A DNA stretch of 43,735 nt from CAZNKU01 sp964573775 (GCA_964573775.1 CAZNKU010000008.1:1-43735); one strand, 5' to 3'; shown: positions 15,945 to 23,956, counted from the first letter of the stretch. Translations and numbers: made by a program. The notes: a model not told the origin generated them from the letters alone.

Positions 15945-17314
15945 TCTTCTTCCTCGGCAATTTGCATCATAATTGCACATTCTATACGTTTTTTGAAAAG
16001 TTCACATCCGTATTCGTAAACTCCGCCAATGCTACCCGTTGCGTGGTATGAATTTGCCGCACAACCGCCTGAGCAGTAAAGTCTTGCCCAGCAGTCATTA
16101 CATTCGGGACGTGAATAAGCATTACATTTGCGGAATTCGTCCTGAACCTTCGTATTTTTTACGCCGTCCCAGATATTTCCCAGGCTATACTTTTCATCAC
16201 CTACAAACTGATGACAAGGGAAAAGCTCACCCCATGGTGTAACAGCCATATACTCTGTTCCTGAGCCGCATCCTGTAATACGTTTATAAATACAAGGACC
16301 GTTTTTAAGGTCAAGCATATAGTGATAGAAGGTAAAGGAGCGTCCTTCCTTCTTTCTTTTAATCATTTCTTTTGCAAGAATTTCATATTCTTCAAAAAGC
16401 TTTGGAAGGTCATCCTCTGTCAGTGCATATGGGTCACCAGGTGGGCATACAACAGGCTCCATACTAAGCTCTGTAAAGCCCATATCTGCCATATGCAGAA
16501 TATCCTTTGTGAAATCTGTATTATTATGAGTAAATGTTCCACGCATATAATAGTCTTTACCGCCACGTTTTTCCACAAAGCTCTTGAACTTGGGAAGTAT
16601 CACTTCATAACTGCCGTTACCCTTATAATCCTTACGGAAATGGTCGTGAACTTCTTTTCTGCCATCAAGGCTTAAAACAACATTACTCATTTCACGGTTT
16701 AAAAATTCTACCTTATCATCATCAAGCAGAACACCGTTTGTAGTAAGTGTAAAGCGGAAGTTTTTGTTGTGTTCTTTTTCTACACTTCTTGCATATTCCA
16801 CAAGCTTTACAACAACATCCCAATTCATAAGTGGTTCGCCGCCGAAAAAGTCTACTTCAAGGTTACGTCTGCTGCCAGAATTTGCAATAAGAAAATCAAA
16901 AGCCTGCTTACCTACCTCAAAGCTCATAAGCGAACGTTCACCCTGATACTTGCCCTGACTTGCAAAGCAGTATGAACAGTTAAGGTTACAGGTGTGTGCC
17001 ACGTGCAGGCAAAGTGCCTTTACAACATTGGTGGTTGATTTATAATTTTTTGCAAGCTCTTCATACTTATCCGCCGAAAAAAGCTTATCGTTTTCTTCAA
17101 GTGATTTTATATCCTCAAGACACTCACAAATTTCATCCTCATTTACATCTGGAAGATGAGAATATTTTTCCATAATTTCCAATACAATTTCTTCACGGCT
17201 CTTTTCTTTGTACATAGCAATTATGTCATATGCTACCTCGTCCACTACGTGAACAGAACCGCTTGCAGTATCAAGAACAATATTGTATCCGTTTAACTTA
17301 TATTGATGTACCAT
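15941..17314 (-). CDS. scfB: SCIFF peptide maturase, radical SAM/SPASM thioether-forming enzyme
   Basis: It installs Cys-to-side-chain thioether bonds in the SCIFF precursor encoded just upstream. The 457-residue length is usual for the family. An N-terminal peptide-recognition (RRE-like) region occupies about 1-90. The radical SAM cluster motif is CNLNCSYC (Cys109, Cys113, Cys116), and the FFGGEPLMNW block follows. The C-terminal SPASM region contributes many cysteines (CGSGTEY, PCHQF, CNAYSRPECNDCW, CSGGC, YGCELF) for two extra Fe-S clusters. GAGGGATAG precedes the ATG at 17314. A hairpin between scfA and scfB probably lowers maturase expression relative to precursor. Confidence 0.96.
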   Translation of the reverse strand: MVHQYKLNGYNIVLDTASGSVHVVDEVAYDIIAMYKEKSREEIVLEIMEKYSHLPDVNEDEICECLEDIKSLEENDKLFSADKYEELAKNYKSTTNVVKALCLHVAHTCNLNCSYCFASQGKYQGERSLMSFEVGKQAFDFLIANSGSRRNLEVDFFGGEPLMNWDVVVKLVEYARSVEKEHNKNFRFTLTTNGVLLDDDKVEFLNREMSNVVLSLDGRKEVHDHFRKDYKGNGSYEVILPKFKSFVEKRGGKDYYMRGTFTHNNTDFTKDILHMADMGFTELSMEPVVCPPGDPYALTEDDLPKLFEEYEILAKEMIKRKKEGRSFTFYHYMLDLKNGPCIYKRITGCGSGTEYMAVTPWGELFPCHQFVGDEKYSLGNIWDGVKNTKVQDEFRKCNAYSRPECNDCWARLYCSGGCAANSYHATGSIGGVYEYGCELFKKRIECAIMMQIAEEEE

Positions 17315-17336
17315 AATCTATCCCTCTACAAACTAA

Positions 17337-17364
17337 AAACTGCCGTCAATTCAGGCGGCAGTTT
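17337..17364 (-). terminator. Partial terminator between scfA and scfB
   Basis: On the minus strand AAACTGCCG (17364-17356) pairs with CGGCAGTTT (17345-17337), followed by only a short run TTTTTAG. It would let some transcripts continue into scfB while most stop after the precursor gene. Confidence 0.65.
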
Positions 17365-17376
17365 GATAATTTTTAA

Positions 17377-17526
17377 TTACTTATTGTTCTTGTTTTCGCA
17401 CTGCTGATTAGCTACACCGCAAGATGTTTTGCAAGCTGACTGGCAAGATGTCTGGCATTCACCGCAACCGCCATTTTTTACTGTGTTTTTAATATCTTTT
17501 GTTTCAATTGTCTTAATTCTTGTCAT
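17377..17526 (-). CDS. scfA: SCIFF ranthipeptide precursor (six cysteines in forty-five)
   Basis: A 49-residue precursor peptide. The core CGECQTSCQSACKTSC (from Cys21), together with Cys43, gives exactly six cysteines (21, 24, 28, 32, 36, 43) in the hallmark SCIFF spacing. The N-terminal leader is MTRIKTIETKDIKNTVKNGG. GGAGG lies about 8 nt before the ATG at 17526. SCIFF is nearly universal in Clostridia and always next to its radical SAM maturase, as here. Its biological role is still unknown; no protease or exporter is next to it. Confidence 0.97.
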   Translation of the reverse strand: MTRIKTIETKDIKNTVKNGGCGECQTSCQSACKTSCGVANQQCENKNNK

Positions 17527-17645
17527 TTTAATTTCCTCCAACAAAATTATTTTAAATTATTATACCATTATATTACATAAAAGTCAAGGAATTATATTCT
17601 GCTTTTTGCGGTCTGCACTTTTTTTACATTTCCAATTATACGCCA

Positions 17646-17675
17646 TTGAAAGCCACTATGTATTAGTTTTATAAT
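17646..17675 (+). promoter_or_regulatory. Candidate promoter of the terminase pair
   Basis: TTGAAA (17646-17651) and TATAAT (17670-17675) are 18 bp apart, 17 nt before the ATG at 17693, divergent from scfA. Confidence 0.5.
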
Positions 17676-17692
17676 CACCATGAGGTGATAAA

Positions 17693-17947
17693 ATGAAAAC
17701 AAAGAGAAAGAAAAAAGAACTTTGGAAGCGTGAACAGGCAATAGGTGACCTTTTGGAAATTAAGGAAAGGGTTTTTGAAAGTATACTCTCCGAAACGGAA
17801 TCGGGCAACAGCTGTGACCAGAAGCTTGTTAAACTCGCCATAGATGTTATAAAGGAGCTTAACAGCATAAGCGGTTTTGAATCTGCAAAAACCGATGATA
17901 ATGATGACGGAAAGCTTGAAGTTAACATCAATGTTGTTGAAGGTTAG
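17693..17947 (+). CDS. Small charged protein upstream of terminase, possible small-terminase-like
   Basis: An 84-residue protein with a very basic start (KTKRKKKELWKRE), a helical middle and an acidic Asp-rich region (TDDNDDG) before the C-terminus. GAGGTGA lies just before the ATG. It ends 3 nt before the terminase start, so the two are translated from one message. Position and size would fit a small terminase subunit or its remnant, but I see no helix-turn-helix signature, so the assignment is by context only. Confidence 0.55.
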   Translation: MKTKRKKKELWKREQAIGDLLEIKERVFESILSETESGNSCDQKLVKLAIDVIKELNSISGFESAKTDDNDDGKLEVNINVVEG

Positions 17948-17950
17948 GTG

Positions 17951-19303
17951 ATGAATATGAAGCTTGACTTTAACATTACAACCAAACAGAACAAATTTAT
18001 AAACGCAACGGCTGATGAAATTTTGTTTGGCGGTGCGGCAGGTGGCGGAAAGTCATACGGTCAGGTTATAGATGCGCTTTTGTATGCGCTTAAATACCCC
18101 GGCTCTAAACAGATTATATTCCGTCGCACATTCCCCGAGCTTGACAAGTCTATTATACGCACGGCATTAGAGCTTTACCCACAAAGTATTTTTAAATACA
18201 ATTCTTCAAAGCATACAGGTGTTTTTGCAAACGGAAGCATTTTAGACTTTGGATACTGCGACAGCGAAACTGATGTTTTTAAATATCAGTCTGCAGAATT
18301 TGACGTTATACGTTTTGACGAGCTTACACACTTTACGGAGGACATTTACATTTACTTAATATCCCGACTACGTGGTGCAAACGACTTTCCAAAGGCAGTA
18401 AAATCTTCAACAAATCCCGGCGGTGTAGGGCACAACTGGGTTAAGGACAGATTTATAGACATTGGTGCACCTGACACTGTACACAGCTTTGAAAACGGTA
18501 CGAGAATTTTTATACCTTCAAAAGTGCAGGACAACTGCTTTTTGATGGCTAAGGATAAAAACTACATAAAAAGACTTGAAAACCTTGACGAAAAGAACAA
18601 AAAGGCACTGCTTTATGGTGACTGGGATATTTTTGACGGACAGTACTTTGAGGAATTTAAGCGTGAAATACATGTCTGCAACCCCTTTGAAATACCTGCA
18701 GAATGGCGAAGATACAGAAGCATAGACTACGGACTTGACTGCCTTGCTGTTGTATGGATAGCCGTTAATTCACTTAACGAATGCTATGTATACAGAGAAT
18801 ATGCCAAGCCTGACAAAATTATAAGCAACGGTGCTGCAGACATAAAGGCACTTTCCGAAAACGAAAAAATACGCCTTACATATGCACCTCCTGACCTGTG
18901 GAGCAGATCTCAGGAAAGCGGTAAATGCAGGGCGGATATTTTTCGTGATTCGGGCTTACACCTTATAAAGAGCAACAATGACCGTATTGCAGGGTGGCTT
19001 TGCATAAAAGAGATGCTTAAGAAAAATGCAGGCGGTGAGGTAAAGCTACATATTTTTGACACCTGCACAGAGCTTATAAAATGCCTTGCCTCCATAACAC
19101 ACGACAAGATAAACCCCTCCGACTGTGCAACACAGCCACACGGTATAACGCATCTGCCTGACGCTCTACGTTACTTTGCTGTACAGCATTACAGACCTGA
19201 GCCTGTAAAAAGGGCTGAACAGGTTGATAGCTTCACCTTTGAAAAAAAGCAAGAGCACAGAATTGTAGGTAAAAGCTTTTGTAATATTTTAAGGCGTAAT
19301 TAG
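17951..19303 (+). CDS. Phage terminase large subunit (ATPase plus nuclease)
   Basis: The DNA-packaging motor of tailed phages. The 450-residue product has a Walker A motif GGAAGGGKS (27-35), Walker B acidic pair Asp123-Glu124 in VIRFDELTHF, coupling motif SSTNPGG (151-157), and a C-terminal RNase-H-like nuclease with RSIDYGLD and HLPDALRYFA supplying acidic metal ligands. Nothing looks truncated. Starts at GTG 17948, ATG 17951 and ATG 17957 are possible; GAAGG 7 nt upstream favours 17951. No portal, capsid or tail gene follows. Instead the stop overlaps that of spoIIP, so this is an orphan or relic of a lost prophage, or a domesticated gene. Confidence 0.9.
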   Translation: MNMKLDFNITTKQNKFINATADEILFGGAAGGGKSYGQVIDALLYALKYPGSKQIIFRRTFPELDKSIIRTALELYPQSIFKYNSSKHTGVFANGSILDFGYCDSETDVFKYQSAEFDVIRFDELTHFTEDIYIYLISRLRGANDFPKAVKSSTNPGGVGHNWVKDRFIDIGAPDTVHSFENGTRIFIPSKVQDNCFLMAKDKNYIKRLENLDEKNKKALLYGDWDIFDGQYFEEFKREIHVCNPFEIPAEWRRYRSIDYGLDCLAVVWIAVNSLNECYVYREYAKPDKIISNGAADIKALSENEKIRLTYAPPDLWSRSQESGKCRADIFRDSGLHLIKSNNDRIAGWLCIKEMLKKNAGGEVKLHIFDTCTELIKCLASITHDKINPSDCATQPHGITHLPDALRYFAVQHYRPEPVKRAEQVDSFTFEKKQEHRIVGKSFCNILRRN

Positions 19304-20412
19304 TTTGTTTTCACAAACACAGCCACTGCCTCACCCACCATTCTTGCAGAAGTAAGTGCCTCCTCAAGTGTGTTGCCCGTTGTGCCCATTTCTATAATTA
19401 TTGATGCGTATGTAGTGTGGGTATTATACCTTTCCTTTGTAAAGCTTACAGGTCTTGCAAGACCCGGATACATACTGTTTACAGTACGTTGAAGCTTTAC
19501 TGCAAATTTTAAATTTTCACGCCAGTTGGGGTGGTCAAGTCCTCCCTGGTCACTTCCCGTAAGCAGCATTATTTGTGCTGCTTTTTTATTTTGCACATCT
19601 GCCACAAGCTTTAGCTTTGTACCGTCGGACTGAACCATTGCATCACGGTGGATATCAAGCACAATTTTAATTGAAGGATATTTTGCAAGATATTCCTCTA
19701 CCGATGCAAGTGAACTTTTATAAGAACCGTTATATGATGGATAGTCGTGCAGTTTGGTATCGTGCAAAACCTCTATATTGTAAGACCGCAGAGTGTCAAC
19801 TATTTCTCTGCCTACCCTTACAACATTGTAGTTTATATCCTCCGTTCTGTCGGGGTCTGTTGGAAGGTAGTAGTTTTTATCCGTTGGTGTATATGATTCT
19901 GACGAATGGCTGTGTACAATTAAAATCTGTGGTCCTCCCCCTGAAAAATTAAACTTTAAGGGTTCATCCAAAAGCTCCTTTGGGTTAAAGTCGTATGTAG
20001 TTGCGTTTTTAACAAGCACTCCATCTGCCTCATAATATCCCTTTGGATTTTTATATGAAATTGTGTATTCCTTAATTGGCTTGGCATTTGTCATATCAAC
20101 CTCTGCCTCCTCAGTTTTTTTGGGTGCTTCCTCCTTTTTTTGTTCAAATGCCGAAAAGGCGTATACATTACTTTTTATAACCGAAACAGGTGAAGACGCA
20201 TCAAATCCCAATAATCCCTTTCCCACAAAGGCAACATTTATGTTATTGTATTTGCAAAACACCGATGAACCGTCACTTAAAAGCTGTGTAACAAAAGTTT
20301 TGTTATTTAGTACCGAATATATGTACGCCTGTCCTTTGCACACAAAAAAAACAGCTATTACAGCAATGGCAAAAAGTGTGCAAAGAACAGATTTTTTTCT
20401 TCTGATTATCAT
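19300..20412 (-). CDS. spoIIP: Stage II sporulation protein P
   Basis: A peptidoglycan amidase/endopeptidase that acts with SpoIID and SpoIIM to drive engulfment of the forespore. The 370-residue product has one N-terminal membrane anchor (about 8-25), a linker rich in Lys and Glu, then the SpoIIP amidase_3-like domain. Visible motifs are HSHSSESY (167-174), LDIHRDA and IIIEMGTTGNTLEEA near the C-terminus, containing the zinc ligands and catalytic Glu. It follows gpr by 41 nt, the usual Clostridia/Bacillus order. Its stop overlaps the terminase stop by 4 nt from the opposite strand. Confidence 0.96.
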   Translation of the reverse strand: MIIRRKKSVLCTLFAIAVIAVFFVCKGQAYIYSVLNNKTFVTQLLSDGSSVFCKYNNINVAFVGKGLLGFDASSPVSVIKSNVYAFSAFEQKKEEAPKKTEEAEVDMTNAKPIKEYTISYKNPKGYYEADGVLVKNATTYDFNPKELLDEPLKFNFSGGGPQILIVHSHSSESYTPTDKNYYLPTDPDRTEDINYNVVRVGREIVDTLRSYNIEVLHDTKLHDYPSYNGSYKSSLASVEEYLAKYPSIKIVLDIHRDAMVQSDGTKLKLVADVQNKKAAQIMLLTGSDQGGLDHPNWRENLKFAVKLQRTVNSMYPGLARPVSFTKERYNTHTTYASIIIEMGTTGNTLEEALTSARMVGEAVAVFVKTN

Positions 20413-20418
20413 ATTTCC

Positions 20419-20447
20419 ACCTCCGTCTATACTATAAATATGGAGGT
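20419..20447 (-). promoter_or_regulatory. Hairpin covering the spoIIP ribosome site
   Basis: On the minus strand ACCTCC (20447-20442) is complementary to the GGAGGT ribosome site (20424-20419) of spoIIP, with an 17-nt loop. Six base pairs could mask the site and lower translation relative to gpr; this is an inference from complementarity alone. Confidence 0.35.
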
Positions 20448-20453
20448 TTTATT

Positions 20454-21428
20454 TTAATTATACCTGCTTACATTACCGGTATTTATGCCCGAATGCATAC
20501 AGATATTTATACCGTCGGATATAATTTCCGCAAGGTCGTCTATAATTTCATCAACCTCTTTGGGTGTTACCACAAGGTTAACAAATGACTTTTTAAGCAC
20601 CTCATCTATAAGTGCATATTTTTCATTTTTGTCTATATTTTCAAGCATTTTATAAAAGGCGGTATCTTTTGAAGTATGTGATGAAATATTTTCTATTACC
20701 ATATCTATTGTATCATTTGCCATTGTTGCGGCATCCACAACGGTGGGTACACCTATGGCTATTACGGGAACACCAAGAGTTTCAACATTTAAGCCTCCTC
20801 TTTCGTTACCTACCCCAGCACCTGGCTTTATGCCTGTATTGGAAAGCTGTATGGTGGTCATTACACGGCTTATGCTACGGGACGCAAGGGCATCTATGGC
20901 TATAATAACATCGGGCTTTACACGATTTGTAACACCCTTTATAATTTCATTTGTTTCAATTCCCGTTATTCCAAGCACACCCGGAGATATGGCACATACA
21001 GGCACTACACCGTCGGAAATATCTTCAGGCATAAGGTCAAAAAGATGCCTTGTAACCAAAAGACCGTCTACAACCTTTGGTCCCAATGCATCTGCTGTTA
21101 TATTTCTGTTGCCAAGCCCTACTACCAAAGTAACACTGTCCTTTGTTCTTTGGGGCATCATTCTTTTAAGCTCCTGAGAAAAAATTTTTATTATTGTATC
21201 AAAATTTTCCTGAGTTTCATGTACATATTCGGGTATTTCTAAAGTGACGTAATCACCCACCGGTTTTTTTAGTGCATGGCTTCCCTCGTCATTACGTATC
21301 TTAACCCTTGTTACGCTTACATTGTCCCTTTTAAATGTATCTATATCTACTCCATTTATTTTATCTACCTGCTGTTCCTCTGCATATATTTCATGTGCTT
21401 CCAAGGCTAAATCTGTTCTTTTTTCCAT
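20454..21428 (-). CDS. gpr: Germination protease GPR
   Basis: Degrades small acid-soluble spore proteins at germination. The 324-residue product is made as a zymogen; the N-terminal TDLALEAHEIYAE region resembles the cleavage-site region of the propeptide. Diagnostic blocks are VGLGNRNITADALGPKVVDGLLVTRH (read from about 103), IDALASRSISR and PGAGVGNERGGLN. A GGGGGT site precedes the ATG at 21428. Divergent from rpsT and followed by spoIIP, a conserved arrangement. Expected regulation is forespore-specific (sigma G), but I found no convincing sigma-G site. Confidence 0.96.
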   Translation of the reverse strand: MEKRTDLALEAHEIYAEEQQVDKINGVDIDTFKRDNVSVTRVKIRNDEGSHALKKPVGDYVTLEIPEYVHETQENFDTIIKIFSQELKRMMPQRTKDSVTLVVGLGNRNITADALGPKVVDGLLVTRHLFDLMPEDISDGVVPVCAISPGVLGITGIETNEIIKGVTNRVKPDVIIAIDALASRSISRVMTTIQLSNTGIKPGAGVGNERGGLNVETLGVPVIAIGVPTVVDAATMANDTIDMVIENISSHTSKDTAFYKMLENIDKNEKYALIDEVLKKSFVNLVVTPKEVDEIIDDLAEIISDGINICMHSGINTGNVSRYN

Positions 21429-21495
21429 TTTTTTACCCCCTTTATGTCAATTATTTTTAATTTTTCCATTTTAAAAAAATTTATGCAAAAAAGAC

Positions 21496-21524
21496 TTGCA
21501 TTTATTTTTGGTTTGTGTTAAAAT
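21496..21524 (+). promoter_or_regulatory. Promoter of rpsT
   Basis: TTGCAT (21496-21501) and TAAAAT (21519-21524) are 17 bp apart, about 34 nt before the start codon. Confidence 0.7.
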
Positions 21525-21558
21525 AATATCTGTAATTTTGTGCATAGGAGGTGTAAAT

Positions 21559-21822
21559 ATGCCAAATATTAAGTCAGCAAAGAAGAGAGTTAAGGTTATC
21601 GAAACAAAAACTCTACGTAATGCAATGATTAAATCTCAGCTTAAGACTTTCATTAAAAAGTTTGAAGTTGCAGTTGCAGGCGGTGACAAAGCTGTAGCTA
21701 CAGAAGCTTACAAGGCTGCTGTTAAGAAGCTTGACCAGGCTTGCGCTAAGGGTATCATGCACAAGAATAACTGTGCAAGAAAGAAATCACAGCTTACACT
21801 TCTTCTTAACTCAATTGCTTAA
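21559..21822 (+). CDS. rpsT: 30S ribosomal protein S20
   Basis: Primary 16S rRNA-binding protein of the small subunit. The 87-residue product starts MPNIKSAKKRVKV, is rich in Lys and Ala and ends KSQLTLLLNSIA; length and sequence fit S20. AGGAGGTG lies 6 nt before the ATG at 21559; a longer in-frame reading from 21496 would start inside the promoter and is rejected. Monocistronic with its own promoter and terminator, divergent from gpr. Confidence 0.98.
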   Translation: MPNIKSAKKRVKVIETKTLRNAMIKSQLKTFIKKFEVAVAGGDKAVATEAYKAAVKKLDQACAKGIMHKNNCARKKSQLTLLLNSIA

Positions 21823-21851
21823 TTGAGTGCGTGCATTATTTAATGCTATGA

Positions 21852-21918
21852 ATGACAATTTATCCCTTGACTTTAAGACTTTTATAAGTCAAGGGTTTGA
21901 TATTGTCATAATTTTTTT
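21852..21918 (+). terminator. Terminator of rpsT
   Basis: Two stacked stems, ATGACAAT/ATTGTCAT (21852-21859 with 21902-21909) outside CCCTTGACTT/AAGTCAAGGG (21864-21873 with 21886-21895), run into AATTTTTTT. Confidence 0.85.
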
Positions 21919-21940
21919 GTTTATACCGATATTTTTATAT

Positions 21941-22024
21941 GCGAGTGTGCTGGAATCGGCAGACAGGCACGTTTGAGGGGCGTGTGCTTATGGCGTATGG
22001 GTTCAAGTCCCATCACTCGCACCA
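21941..22024 (+). tRNA. tRNA-Leu (anticodon GAG)
   Basis: Acceptor stem GCGAGTG (21941-21947) pairs with CACTCGC (22014-22020), followed by discriminator A and an encoded CCA (22022-22024). The anticodon stem is CACGT/GCGTG with loop TTGAGGG (21973-21979), giving GAG at 21975-21977, which reads CUC and CUU. A long variable arm of class II type and the T-loop GTTCAAGTC confirm a leucine tRNA. A terminator follows directly. Confidence 0.97.
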
Positions 22025-22026
22025 GG

Positions 22027-22062
22027 AAAAACGACAGAAATCGACAGTTTTCTGTCGTTTTT
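22027..22062 (+). terminator. Terminator of tRNA-Leu
   Basis: A stem AACGACAGAAA (about 22030-22040) with TTTCTGTCGTT (about 22048-22058) runs into a T tract, directly after the CCA end. Confidence 0.8.
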
Positions 22063-22063
22063 T

Positions 22064-22235
22064 CAGCTAAATTCGCTTGTGCGAGTTAAATTGAACAAGT
22101 TCAGCTAAATTGCCTTCGGCAGCTAAATGTGCTTCGCACGCTTTAAGGCGAATTTAATTTAGCTGTTTCGCAAGAAACAATTTAGCTATTGCGAAGCAAT
22201 AATTTCGCTTTGCAACTTGTTGCAAAATTTAGCTG
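22064..22235. repeat. Mini-hairpin array spaced by AGCTAAAT / ATTTAGCT
   Basis: Seven short hairpins alternate with one 8-nt word. The left half carries AGCTAAAT (22065, 22103, 22121; variant at 22085). The right half carries its reverse complement ATTTAGCT (22157, 22180, 22227). Hairpins are TCGC/GCGA (22073), GAAC/GTTC (22093), TGCC/GGCA with a CTTCGG-type loop (22111), GTGC/GCAC (22129), GTTTC/GAAAC (22165), ATTGC/GCAAT (22188) and GCAAC/GTTGC (22212). The ends CAGCTAAATT and AATTTAGCTG are themselves inverted repeats. It looks like an expandable palindromic intergenic element; no coding frame is maintained. Confidence 0.7.
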
Positions 22236-22535
22236 ATAAAAATTTATGATTGCTGAAATCCCTCGTTTTTACAGCATTTGTGAGTAAATCCTATAAGAAC
22301 ACTCGTACCACTTTTTGAAAATACAAAATATTCAAAACCACGAAAAAGTCTTGTAAATCAAGGTTTTTTTCGCATTTTGTAAAAGACTTTATTTTATTCA
22401 AAATAATAAAAATGGGTTAAAAAACGGGTTAAGTGGGTTAAAAAGTGGGTTATTTTCAAAGTGTCAAAAACATTATTATACTGCGAAAAATCAAGAGGAA
22501 ACATTGCACAAGTGGGTTATTCTCAAAAACAAGTT
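22236..22535. other. Intergenic segment with tRNA-end-like word and GGGTTA direct repeats
   Basis: No gene seen. AACACTCGTACCA at about 22301-22313 resembles the tRNA-Leu 3' end CACTCGCACCA with one change, preceded by a partial match to AAGTCCCAT. Further on, GGGTTA recurs five times: four times between about 22412 and 22455, and again near 22514. The word GTGGGTTATTtTCAAA is shared between about 22446 and 22512. Such a combination next to a tRNA gene could be a decayed integration site (att core plus integrase arm sites), but no integrase gene is present. Confidence 0.35.
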
Positions 22536-22563
22536 AAGACCACCGGCTTAGCCGATGGTCTTT
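22536..22563 (-). terminator. Terminator after the fucosidase gene
   Basis: An inverted repeat AAGACCAcCGGC / GCCGaTGGTCTT (22536-22562) starts 3 nt beyond the stop of the minus-strand gene; the T run on that strand is short. Confidence 0.65.
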
Positions 22564-22565
22564 AC

Positions 22566-23804
22566 TTACTTCAAATCTCCGATTGCTACCCTTACACAGT
22601 AGTCAACACCATAATCATAACCTGTAAATCCTACAGATAATTTGTCACCGATTAATGAAAATTCAAGTTTTTCATTATTATCCATCCAGCGTATATTTTC
22701 TACTTTAACATCAATGTTGTCAAAAGTTATCATACCCTCTGAGCCGGAAATAAAAGTAACATCAGCACTACCTCTTCTTGCAAGATTCACGTAGAAGAAA
22801 TAAAGATGCTTTTCATCCTTCAATATAAATGTGTCATAATCTTCTCTATACCAATATGGTCTGCCGTTATGAACTGCATCACCAAACATCCCCATCCATT
22901 TTCCTACAATATTAAGCATTGCCATAGGATATTCGGGAATATTTCCTGATGCCTCAGGTCCTACATTCAAAAGGTAGTTAGCACCAGCAGAACGGGATTT
23001 AGCCAATGAAGTAAGTATTTTCATAGGTGACTTAAAGTTAATGTCATCAGCAAGTCCCCAGTGCATATTCATACTGTCACAAACCTCACCCGCAACATAC
23101 TTTTTCATACCATCTCTATTCATTGGTTTAGCATTGCCTCTTTCATATGTAACAGAGTCAATTTCAGGATGGCCTGTTTTGCCACAAAGTTCCAAACCTG
23201 TGTTATTAATAATCATAGCTTCCGGTTGATATTTTCGTATTAAAGAATACAATTTATCCTCCTGCCACACATCACCTTCGCCATCTTTACTCCAGTTACC
23301 ATCAAACCACAAACCGCCAATTTCACCATAATTTTTACATAATATTTCAACGTCTTTTCTCATATATTCAAGATATTTTTCAAAATTATTTTCAAAATCA
23401 GGATGCCACCATTCAAATGATGCATAATAAAAAAACGGTACTATGTTATGCTTTCTGCATGCATCCACAAATTCTTTTATTAAATCCCTTTTAGCTGCAC
23501 TATGCATAACATCAAAATCAGAATTTCCGAACGTATCAAACAAATGAAATCCATCATGGTGTTTCGTTGTTATAGTTATGTATTTTGCTCCTGATCTTTT
23601 TATCTGCAATACCATATTTTCCATATTGTCAGGATTGAATTCATCAACCAAACGACGGTAATCGCTTTCATCGATAAGACCAGGTCTTAAATTAGCTACC
23701 CATTCACCATTGCCTAAAAGTGAATAAATTCCAAAATGTACAAAAACGCCTAACCCCAACTGTTCAAAATCTTTAATATACTTTTTTGCTATCGGTACTG
23801 CCAT
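22566..23804 (-). CDS. Alpha-L-fucosidase, glycoside hydrolase family 29
   Basis: A retaining exo-fucosidase removing terminal alpha-L-fucose. The 412-residue product covers the GH29 (beta/alpha)-barrel with a short C-terminal beta domain. Visible are GLGVFVHFGIYSLL (17-30), TTKHHDGFHLFD (79-90), and GLWFDGNW (164-171), in which Asp168 is the predicted nucleophile. There is no signal peptide, so it acts in the cytoplasm on imported oligosaccharides. The ATG at 23804 has GGAGG about 11 nt upstream; TTG at 23810 would be too close to that site. The nearby oxidoreductase and AraC regulator suggest a catabolic locus, though a 420-nt gap separates them. Confidence 0.92.
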   Translation of the reverse strand: MAVPIAKKYIKDFEQLGLGVFVHFGIYSLLGNGEWVANLRPGLIDESDYRRLVDEFNPDNMENMVLQIKRSGAKYITITTKHHDGFHLFDTFGNSDFDVMHSAAKRDLIKEFVDACRKHNIVPFFYYASFEWWHPDFENNFEKYLEYMRKDVEILCKNYGEIGGLWFDGNWSKDGEGDVWQEDKLYSLIRKYQPEAMIINNTGLELCGKTGHPEIDSVTYERGNAKPMNRDGMKKYVAGEVCDSMNMHWGLADDINFKSPMKILTSLAKSRSAGANYLLNVGPEASGNIPEYPMAMLNIVGKWMGMFGDAVHNGRPYWYREDYDTFILKDEKHLYFFYVNLARRGSADVTFISGSEGMITFDNIDVKVENIRWMDNNEKLEFSLIGDKLSVGFTGYDYGVDYCVRVAIGDLK

Positions 23805-23956
23805 CTTCAAAATCCTCCATATTATTTACTTATTTTATTTCCATACTCCAAAGTTATACAATCAAAGGTCTTCTTTTTAATATTCATCGATCGTCTATTG
23901 TAATAAATATTTATTAAACGATTTCATTTTATCACACAACAAATTATGAGTCAATG

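Noticed and set aside
22064..22235. CRISPR array
   Set aside because: The recurring word is only 8 nt, changes orientation midway, and the intervening pieces are 10-14-nt hairpins, not 30-nt spacers.
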